Source: Symbioplanes lichenis
Lineage (GTDB): Bacteria; Actinomycetota; Actinomycetes; Mycobacteriales; Micromonosporaceae
NCBI RefSeq assembly: GCF_030709675.1
Contig: NZ_JAUZQD010000006.1
Coordinates: forward strand, 62,001-126,000
Direction: 5' to 3'
DNA: 64,000 bases
Shown here: positions 34,401 through 40,177 of the stretch, piece after piece
Position numbering within the stretch: position 1 is the stretch's first letter
How the letters are laid out: the number at the start of each line of letters is the position of its first letter
Notes under the pieces: generated by a model
The model's input: only the letters and a program-made list of their open reading frames with translations
Database searches by the model: none
Told to the model about the DNA's origin: nothing
Program-made: the position numbers and the translations under genes

Positions 34401-36029
34401 GGGGTTGTTCGACTGGTGATAGAGCAGCCGGGTCGGCTCGTTCGCGTCGGCCCACGCGGCCATGGCGTGGTGCGCGGCGCCGAGCCCGGCCTCGTTGCCG
34501 GTGTCCCAGAAGATGACGCTCGGATGGTTCTTGTCGCGCTGAACCATGGCCTGGAACCGGTCCGCGAACGCGGCCTGCCATTCCGGGCGGTCGGCGAGAC
34601 AATTGTCCGGGCACGTCTCGTGGCTGTGCGTCTCGATGTCGACCTCGTCGTCCACCCACAGGCCCTGCCGGTCGGCGAGGTCGTAGAGGTAGGGGTCGCT
34701 CGGGTAGTGCGACGTGCGGACGGCGTTGAGGTGCAACCGCTTCATCAGGGCCACGTCGTCCCGTTGCTTCTGCCGGGTCACGTGCCGCCCGGTGTCGGGA
34801 TCCGTCTCGGCGCGGTTGGTGCCCTTGATGAGGATCCGCTTCCCGTTGACGAGGATCTGCCGGTCGCGTACCTCGATCTCGCGGAAGCCGACCGGCTGCG
34901 CGGTGGTGTGCAGCGGTTTCCCGCGCGCGTCGAGGAGTTGCAGGACGAGGGTGTAGAGGTTCGGTTCCTCGGCGGACCACTTCGCCGGGTTCCGGACGAC
35001 CGCGGTGAGGTCGCCCGGGCCCGACATCGTGGCCACCGTCCGGCCCTTCGCGTCCAGCAGAGTGCCCCGGGAAACGGTTCCACCTTGTTTCAGTACGGCG
35101 ACATGCAAGGTGGCGTCCCGGTAGGCGGCGTCCAGATCCGTGGTGATGGCGGCGTCCTGCAGTCGCGCCTCGTTCGTGCGGTAGAGCCACACGTCGCGGA
35201 AGATGCCCGAGTAGCGCCACTGGTCGACGTCCTCGAGGTAGGCGCCGCTCCCCCACCGGTGCACCTGCACGGCGATCGTGTTGCGGCCGGGGCGCAGCCG
35301 CTCGGTGACGTCGAACTCCGCCGGGGTGTAGCCGCCCTGGTCGTACCCCGTGTAAGCGCCGTTGACCCACACCAGGTAGTTGCTGGTCACGCCCTCGAAG
35401 CGGAGGAACACCCGGCCGCCGGCCCAGCTCGCGGGCAGGTCGAAGGTCTTCACGTACGCCCCGGTGGGGTTGACGTCGCGCGGCACCTTCGGCGGATCGT
35501 CCGGGGCGATGTCGGACGGGATGTTGCGGAACATCGGGTGGTCGATGAAGTCCGACTGCCACGTGTGCGGCACTTGCGCGGTGGGCCAGCCCTTCGTCGC
35601 CGCCCCGCCGGCCCGGAACGCGTTGGGCACGTCGTCGGGCCGATCGAAGATCTTGAGCTGCCACGGCCCGTCGAGGCTGCGGGTGTACGGGTTCGGCCGG
35701 TCGTGCCGGGTCACGTCCGCGGCGGCGGCGCGCGCGTCCGGATAGGGGCGCAGGTCGGCGTGCGGCTGCACCTGGCCCTCGCCGGTCAGCCCGGGATCCT
35801 CGAGATAGCGATAGACATCCGCCACCGTCTGCGGCCCGTCCCCGACCGCCCGCGTCACATCAACCGTCGCCGCAGCCCCCACCCCGGCGCCGGTCGTCGC
35901 GGTGCCACCGGCGCCACCTCCGGCTCCGGCCGTTGCGGCGCCGGCCGGGAGCTGGCCGGGATGAGCGAGAAGCAGAGCAAGCGCGGCACTCGACATCCAC
36001 GACACCGGGGACTCCTTCGTTCGCCTCAT
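31479..36029 (-). CDS. secreted multidomain GH2 beta-galactosidase with LamG, NEW3 and NPCBM domains
   Basis: A 1516-residue exported enzyme. Order: signal peptide (MSSAALALLLAHPGQLPAGA), Gly/Ala/Thr linker, GH2 sugar-binding and immunoglobulin-like domains (~80-400), GH2 TIM barrel with acid/base Glu ~512 in TGNEAGLG and nucleophile Glu ~577 in [12 protein letters not shown], a LamG-like insert (~660-810: LTLDAWVQPGEWAG, RVTGTYDGTALKLAIDGAEV), a beta-galactosidase small-chain domain (~960-1230), a NEW3 domain (~1260-1350) and a C-terminal NPCBM domain (~1365-1516: EKGLGVHALSTVDVPI). It probably removes beta-galactose from galactan side chains outside the cell. The start is ATG 36029 (TTG 36038 or ATG 36014 possible). 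Confidence 0.9.
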   Translation of the reverse strand: MRRTKESPVSWMSSAALALLLAHPGQLPAGAATAGAGGGAGGTATTGAGVGAAATVDVTRAVGDGPQTVADVYRYLEDPGLTGEGQVQPHADLRPYPDARAAAADVTRHDRPNPYTRSLDGPWQLKIFDRPDDVPNAFRAGGAATKGWPTAQVPHTWQSDFIDHPMFRNIPSDIAPDDPPKVPRDVNPTGAYVKTFDLPASWAGGRVFLRFEGVTSNYLVWVNGAYTGYDQGGYTPAEFDVTERLRPGRNTIAVQVHRWGSGAYLEDVDQWRYSGIFRDVWLYRTNEARLQDAAITTDLDAAYRDATLHVAVLKQGGTVSRGTLLDAKGRTVATMSGPGDLTAVVRNPAKWSAEEPNLYTLVLQLLDARGKPLHTTAQPVGFREIEVRDRQILVNGKRILIKGTNRAETDPDTGRHVTRQKQRDDVALMKRLHLNAVRTSHYPSDPYLYDLADRQGLWVDDEVDIETHSHETCPDNCLADRPEWQAAFADRFQAMVQRDKNHPSVIFWDTGNEAGLGAAHHAMAAWADANEPTRLLYHQSNNPDGDAPFADVDGPRYPTPARLESRVQSSTKPVVMGEYAHAMGNGLGNFDQFWALAREYPELQGGFIWDWAEQNLRQPLILTPDSASGIQTFLVGKPAPAPGRRGQAVRLSSLDDFVDVFRDERLDLTGPLTLDAWVQPGEWAGSFPILTKGQAYGLQMRDENTLEFRIGDSTAAADVPENWYGGSWHRVTGTYDGTALKLAIDGAEVATTPRTGAVDPGLFEVNLGRNAETQQDNDLWSIRTGRGLIDDARVYARALSAPELARDPAGDAVLALDFDSYSRRGDFLSLGISLSGTDGLVGSDRYVQPETAEMAWAQAPIRFTRDGTKVRAFNEQQAGALDVVVRWSLKEQSRTLRSGSRHVRLAPGATVELDTGPLPANPNDRERFLNVSAAKGDWVLGYDQFSAGGQAVPGILPVPVPGAPRLATNGNELTISGTGFTYRFTNGTLASMRAGGRELLHGGPVLDVYRPPTSNETYDWGTDDRRIWHDLGLDDLTTTVTGVTTRTEGNAVVVDVESTVAGKGVSFAQTMAYRIDKRGTITLTHEVVPDARAAVLPYLPRVGVSLQLPDRMQKFAWYGRGPHENYNDRQSGAPLGVYRSTVNEQYVRYSRPQAYGNHHDARWAALTDGSAGLLVGGMEDVSVTAWDDLDRAEYDHQLDLVRNRGWVTLHAEAGETGMGETPNSVLAPFRLAPTETYRHELVLRPLTAAEARTGGVPDSDVPAPCPPGVTVTTDGTAVPGTPEPVSVDVSSRCASGLTDATVRLAAPDGWTVSPALVELGAVTGTETASFTVTAPPGTDIGTHRLTATVDAGGTFPTSTTATAVVRTPLPPGYGWLSDRAFASVANGWGPVEKDRSNGEQAAGDGDTLTIAGVEYEKGLGVHALSTVDVPIDGNCNRFRADTGVDDETGSGGSVIFEVWLDGVRAAVSPTMRGTGLAHRFDLDVTGARTLRLQVTDAGDGNGNDHADWAAARLSCD
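32173..35081. promoter_or_regulatory. three GRAANCGNTTYC palindromes inside the secreted GH2 gene
   Basis: GAAACCGGTTCC at 32173-32184 and 33090-33101, GGAAACGGTTCC at 35070-35081, plus a near match GGAAACGGTTGC around 31715. They are read in different codon phases (for example Glu-Pro-Val and Gly-Thr-Gly), so the word itself, not the peptide, recurs. Confidence 0.4.
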
Positions 36030-36067
36030 CGAACACAATCAATGTCGGCGCCCGGTGTCAACCACTC

Positions 36068-36719
36068 TCAGCGGAAAGCGAAGAGCCGCGGCGGCAACAA
36101 CGCCGCCCTCCCCGACCCGGCCAAGCGACCCATCCCCACCCGGAACCGCGCGTCCCCCGGCGCGGCAAAGGCAAGCTCCTCGAACCCGTGCCGGGCAAAC
36201 ACACCCCGGACCGCGAGACTGGGATCCACCTCGCCGCCCCCGCCCCCGGGTCCAGATCACGTATCCACCGGGTACCAGCAACGCGGGCAGGGCGCCGATC
36301 GTCGTCTCGACGTCCCCGGCGCTGATGTTGCCGAAGACGCCGCAGGCCAGCAGCACACGCGCCGGGCCCGCACCGCGATAGCTCTCCGCCCGCCCGGCAT
36401 CCGCAGTCCGCACCTCGACGCCCGGTCGACCACCGACAACACCCGGCCCGGCCGCCGACCGCGCACGGGCGCTCAGTGAGGGATCCAGCTCCACCAGAAC
36501 GGCACGCACTTGCCCGCCCCGGGGATGCGATGCGAGCACAGGCAGCACATCCCGCCCGTCACCCGCGCACATGCTGACGAGCCGCCGTCCACCGTCCGGG
36601 TCCATGGGCGCCTCGTCCAGCGCCCGGCGCAGGTAGCCCTGGACCACCGCCAGCCGGCGGGACAACGAGGAGTCCGGATCGGCATAGTCGGCGTGCCATC
36701 GCACCCAGTCCGTCGCCAT
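36068..36719 (-). pseudogene. SAM-dependent methyltransferase, frameshifted in a G/C-run
   Basis: The first ~155 residues read as a normal class I methyltransferase: TDWVRWHADYADPDSSLSRR, the SAM-binding loop LVSMCAGDGRDVLPVLA, acidic LVELDPSLS, and LLACGVFGNISAGDV. After VIWTRGRG the frame turns to Gly/Arg/Cys-rich noise and would end near 36039. One base fewer within the two C5 runs at 36237-36247 restores a sensible ending (EVDPSLAVRGVFARHGFEEL, then RLAGSGRAALLPPRLFAFR, stop at 36068). The frame length to that stop is a multiple of three plus one. This is a real frameshift, a slippage site, or a sequencing error in a homopolymer. Confidence 0.75.
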
Positions 36720-36814
36720 GGCGTCATCCTGCCATCGCCCGCCGCCGGCAAGAGCGGACGGAAGGAAGAGGCCCGCGCCACCCGCGCCCAGGGGAAGGCG
36801 GAAGGAGGGCTAAA

Positions 36815-37273
36815 TCAGCAGCGCTCACCGGGCCCGGCACCGCCGCAGGCCAGACCCGGGACATGCGCGGCGGCGACCGCGGTGGCGAGCCGGCGCAGGA
36901 GCTGCTGATCCTCGGCACTCAGGCTGTCGGCGATCCCGGGCAGCCGCTCGGCCACGTCGGCGTAGAGCGACTCGGCGATCTTCCGCCCGGCCGGCGTGAG
37001 GTCGAGGGCGATCACCCGCCGGTCGCGCTCGGGGCTGGACCGCTCGACCAGGCCGCGGCGCTCGGTGCGGTCGACGAGCTGGCTCAGCGCGTTTTTCGCC
37101 ATGTCCATCGATGCCGCCAGCTCGGCCATACGGTAGGGCCGGTCCTTGACCGTGCACAGCAGCTGCGCCTGGGCCGTGGTGAGGTCGTGCTCGGCGCAGA
37201 TCTGCGCGTAGCGGCGCTGAATCACCAGGGCGAGCCAGACCAGCATGTCGCCGAAACCCTCGTGCTGCGCCAC
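36815..37273 (-). CDS. MarR-family regulator controlling the divergent ene-reductase
   Basis: A 152-residue MarR repressor. The winged helix is clear: ICAEHDLTTAQAQLLCTVKD, RMAELAASMDMAKNALSQLV as recognition region, DRTERRGLVERSSPERDRRV as wing, and a C-terminal dimerisation helix. I chose GTG 37273, with GAGGGAG 8 nt upstream; the frame before it crosses the operator region and is not MarR-like. The C-terminal tail has a Cys (LACGGAGPGERC) that could be redox-sensing, but this is a guess. Two operator-like palindromes sit between it and the old yellow enzyme gene. Confidence 0.9.
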   Translation of the reverse strand: MAQHEGFGDMLVWLALVIQRRYAQICAEHDLTTAQAQLLCTVKDRPYRMAELAASMDMAKNALSQLVDRTERRGLVERSSPERDRRVIALDLTPAGRKIAESLYADVAERLPGIADSLSAEDQQLLRRLATAVAAAHVPGLACGGAGPGERC

Positions 37274-37322
37274 GTCCGCGTCTCCCTCGTCACATCGTCG
37301 CGGGCCCAGTCTACCTTGCAGA

Positions 37323-37361
37323 GATTCACACCATGAACTACTTTGGTTCACGCCATGAACC
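37323..37361. promoter_or_regulatory. paired MarR operator sites
   Basis: GATTCACACCATGAACT (37323-37339) and GGTTCACGCCATGAACC (37345-37361) are two 17-bp copies of one inverted repeat (TTCA-N5-TGAA), 22 bp apart centre to centre, on the same face of the helix. They lie in the marR / ene-reductase divergent region. Confidence 0.75.
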
Positions 37362-37383
37362 AAACGAGCGAGGGACGACGGCA

Positions 37384-38451
37384 ATGACGACAGCTTTCGA
37401 TGCGTACGACCTGAGCGGCCTACGGCTGGCCAACCGCATCGCGATGGCTCCCATGACGCGCAGCCGCGCCTACGGTCCAGGGGCCACCCCGACCGAGCTC
37501 ATGGCCACCTACTACGCGCAGCGGGCCGGCGCGGGCCTGATCATCACGGAGGGCACCCAGCCGTCGGTGGTCGGGCAGGGCTACACCAGCACCCCCGGCC
37601 TGCACTCCGAGGACCAGGTGGCGGCCTGGCGCGTGGTCACCGACGCCGTGCACGCCGCGGGCGGGAGGATCTTCGCGCAGCTCATGCACAGCGGCCGGAT
37701 CGGGCACCACAGCCTGCTGCCCGGCGCGCTGACGCCGGTCGGGCCGTCCGCGGTCAAGCCGGCCGGGCAGGTGTTCACCGATCAGGGCCTGCTGGAGATG
37801 GAGACGCCGAAGGAGCTGACCGGGGCCGAGATCGCCGAGACGATCGCCGACTTCGCGACCGCGGCCCGCAACGCGATCGCGGCCGGCTTCGACGGAGTGG
37901 AGCTGCACGGGGCGAACGGCTATCTGATCCAGCAGTTCCTGTCCTCCAACGCCAACCAGCGCACCGACGGCTGGGGCGGGGACATCGCCGGCCGCATCCG
38001 CTTCGGCGTCGAGGCCGCCACGGCCGTCGCGGACGCGATCGGCGGCCACCGGGTCGGCTTCCGGATCTCGCCGAGCGGCACCAACGGCGACATCGTCGAG
38101 CAGGACACCGATGAGCTCTACAGCGCCCTGGTGGCCGGGCTGGCGCCGCTCGGCCTGGCCTATCTGCACCTGGTGGAGAGTGCGGACCGCGACCTGACCC
38201 GCCGGCTGCGCAAGGAGTGGCCGGGCACGCTGCTGCTCAACCCGTTCACCCATCCCGAGCCGACCGGCCCCGAGGCGCTGAGCCTGATCGAGGACGGCAC
38301 CGCCGACGTGATCACCTTCGGCGCCCTCTTCCTGGCCAACCCGGACCTGCCCGCCCGCCTCGCGGCCGGAGGCCCGTTCAACCAGGCCGACCGGGCCACC
38401 ATGTTCGGTGGCGACCACCGCGGCTACACCGATTACCCCACCTTGGACTGA
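37384..38451 (+). CDS. old yellow enzyme family NAD(P)H:flavin ene-reductase
   Basis: A 355-residue FMN-dependent ene-reductase (alkene reductase) with a TIM barrel. Family marks are the start LRLANRIAMAPMTRSRAYGP, LIITEGTQPSVVGQGYTSTP, IFAQLMHSGRIGHHSLLPG, the substrate-binding pair His175/Asn178 in VELHGANGYLIQQFL, and the FMN phosphate-binding end (DVITFGALFLANPDLPARL). It reduces activated C=C bonds of electrophiles. ATG 37384 gives the canonical N-terminus; GAGGGA lies upstream. Divergent MarR and paired operators suggest induction by an electrophile. Its 3' end overlaps the convergent copC-like gene by 19 bases. Confidence 0.93.
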   Translation: MTTAFDAYDLSGLRLANRIAMAPMTRSRAYGPGATPTELMATYYAQRAGAGLIITEGTQPSVVGQGYTSTPGLHSEDQVAAWRVVTDAVHAAGGRIFAQLMHSGRIGHHSLLPGALTPVGPSAVKPAGQVFTDQGLLEMETPKELTGAEIAETIADFATAARNAIAAGFDGVELHGANGYLIQQFLSSNANQRTDGWGGDIAGRIRFGVEAATAVADAIGGHRVGFRISPSGTNGDIVEQDTDELYSALVAGLAPLGLAYLHLVESADRDLTRRLRKEWPGTLLLNPFTHPEPTGPEALSLIEDGTADVITFGALFLANPDLPARLAAGGPFNQADRATMFGGDHRGYTDYPTLD

Positions 38452-39110
38452 CGCTCGCGCACCGGGCCGCCGGCGGGTTGGCGGCCCGGCCGCAGCAGGA
38501 GGTACGCGAGCCCGGCGGCCACGAGCAGCAGGACGGGTACGAACCACGCCCACATGTCGTCGTACCAGTGCTGGGCAGCCGGCGCCGGTGCCGCCTCCGT
38601 CTCCGCCGCCGCGAGCAGCTCGGGTTTCGGCCGGTCGGACGGGGGCTGCCAGCCGGCCGGGGCCGCGGTCGGCGCCCCGGTGTAGCTGAAGCTCATCTCG
38701 CCCTTGACCAGGTCGCCGTCCGACGCGACGGTGTGGTAGCGGACCACGTACGTACCCGCGGCCGGCCAGTGCGCCACCTTGATCCGCACCGGGAAGCCCG
38801 TGCGGTACTCCATCGGCTGCCAGACCCCGTTGACCTCCTGGAACTCGCGGGCCGGCGTGGCCAGCGGCATCGGCTGCGCGTGCGACCAGCCGTCGTCCAC
38901 GCGGGCGCCGCCGGGGGCAGTGACGGTGAAGTACGCGTACGGCGCCGGCTTCTCGGTGAAGGTGAGCGACACCGCGTCGACGGGCTGGGCCGAGGCGCTG
39001 CCCTGCGGCGGAGAGGAGCCGACGAGTCCGCCGTGGGCCGCGGCGGGCAGGGGCCCGAACAGCGCCCCCGCGAGCGAGCCGGCGAAGAGGACCATGAGCA
39101 AGCGCCGCAT
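38433..39110 (-). CDS. CopC-domain copper-binding protein, membrane-anchored
   Basis: A 225-residue exported protein: signal peptide (RRLLMVLFAGSLAGALFGPLPAAA), mature N-terminal His right after cleavage (HGGLVGSSPPQGS, as in CopC, where this His binds copper), a beta-sandwich (VDAVSLTFTEKPAPYAYFTV, TYVVRYHTVASDGDLVKGEM), a Pro/Ala linker, a membrane helix (WFVPVLLLVAAGLAYLLL) and a basic tail. Family role is copper binding or delivery outside the membrane. The start is ATG 39110. Confidence 0.85.
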   Translation of the reverse strand: MRRLLMVLFAGSLAGALFGPLPAAAHGGLVGSSPPQGSASAQPVDAVSLTFTEKPAPYAYFTVTAPGGARVDDGWSHAQPMPLATPAREFQEVNGVWQPMEYRTGFPVRIKVAHWPAAGTYVVRYHTVASDGDLVKGEMSFSYTGAPTAAPAGWQPPSDRPKPELLAAAETEAAPAPAAQHWYDDMWAWFVPVLLLVAAGLAYLLLRPGRQPAGGPVRERQSKVG

Positions 39111-39250
39111 CGACGAAGGGTAACCCGTGGCGCCCGCCGCGGAATAGGACCCGTTCGATATGGCGGCGCCGAGATCACCCACAGGTCATTCATAGACATC
39201 GATGCTTGGCTGCGTCCTTCACCGATCGCCACAAGCGGGAAGGAATGCTC

Positions 39251-40123
39251 ATGCCTCACGATCAGGACAATGCGGCGTACGTGCGCCGCGTCCACGACAA
39301 GGGACTCGCCTTCGATCTCGGCACCATGTCCCGGCGCCGGATGCTCACCGTGCTCGGCGGAACCGGATTCGCCCTCGCCGGCAGCGCCCTGTTAGGCCGG
39401 TCAGCCGAAGCGGAGACGGTCGCCGCCGCGTGCCTCGAGGAGGTCGAGTCGGAGACGGCCGGACCCTACCCGGCCGACGGCTCGAACGGCCCCGACGTGC
39501 GCACACTGGACGGTGTCGTCCGGCGCGACATCCGCTCGTCGTTCGGGACGTCGGACACCGTCGCGGGAGGCGTACCGCTGGATTTCTCGCTCGTGGTGCA
39601 GGACCTGGACTGCGCTCCCCTGGCCGGGGCCGCGGTCTACGCCTGGCACTGCGACCGCGAGGGGCGTTACTCGCTCTACTCCAGCGGCGTCACCGACGAG
39701 AACTACCTGCGCGGCATCCAGGTCACGGACGCGACCGGGCTGGTGACCTTCACCAGCATCTTCCCGGCGTGCTACTCGGGGCGGTGGCCGCACATCCACT
39801 TCGAGGTCTACTCGTCGCTGGAGGACGCCACGACCGGCGCCGGGCCGATCCGCAAGACGTCGCAGATCGCGCTGCCCGAGGACGTCTCGGACACCGTCTA
39901 CGAGCAGGCCGACGGGTACGAGCAGAGCGTCGTCAACATGAGCCGCATCTCGCTCGCCACCGACATGGTGTTCCGCGACGACCTGGCCGCGCGGGAGATG
40001 GCCACGGTGACCGGGGACATGACCGGCGGCTACGTCGCGACGCTGACCATCACCGTGGATCCGGCCGGCGAGGAGACGGGTGGCGGTGGCCCGGGTGGCC
40101 CGCCGCCGCCTCCGGCCGCCTGA
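39251..40123 (+). CDS. Tat-exported intradiol ring-cleavage dioxygenase-like protein
   Basis: A 290-residue protein with a twin-arginine signal (MSRRRMLTVLGGTGFALAGS) preceded by an unusually long polar n-region, then an intradiol-dioxygenase fold. Candidate iron ligands are Tyr in the GRYSLY region of AVYAWHCDREGRYSLYSSG, Tyr in ACYSGRW, and the two His of PHIHFEVY. The RGIQVTDATGLVTFTSIFPA strand is a family hallmark. The C-terminus is Gly/Pro-rich. Secreted actinomycete members oxidise catechols. ATG 39251 is 6 nt after GGGAAGGA. Confidence 0.85.
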   Translation: MPHDQDNAAYVRRVHDKGLAFDLGTMSRRRMLTVLGGTGFALAGSALLGRSAEAETVAAACLEEVESETAGPYPADGSNGPDVRTLDGVVRRDIRSSFGTSDTVAGGVPLDFSLVVQDLDCAPLAGAAVYAWHCDREGRYSLYSSGVTDENYLRGIQVTDATGLVTFTSIFPACYSGRWPHIHFEVYSSLEDATTGAGPIRKTSQIALPEDVSDTVYEQADGYEQSVVNMSRISLATDMVFRDDLAAREMATVTGDMTGGYVATLTITVDPAGEETGGGGPGGPPPPPAA

Positions 40124-40134
40124 CCGGCGATCTT

Positions 40135-40170
40135 CTCCCGTTTCCAATACACTCGTATTGGAAACGGGAG
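40135..40170. promoter_or_regulatory. 36-bp perfect palindrome (TetR-type operator and RBS-sequestering hairpin)
   Basis: CTCCCGTTTCCAATAC (40135-40150) and GTATTGGAAACGGGAG (40155-40170) are perfect 16-bp arms around ACTC. TACACT (40148-40153) at the centre fits a -10 box, and the right arm runs into the GGGAGGG ribosome binding site of the next gene. It could act as operator, RNA switch or both. Confidence 0.75.
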
Positions 40171-40177
40171 GGAAGCC

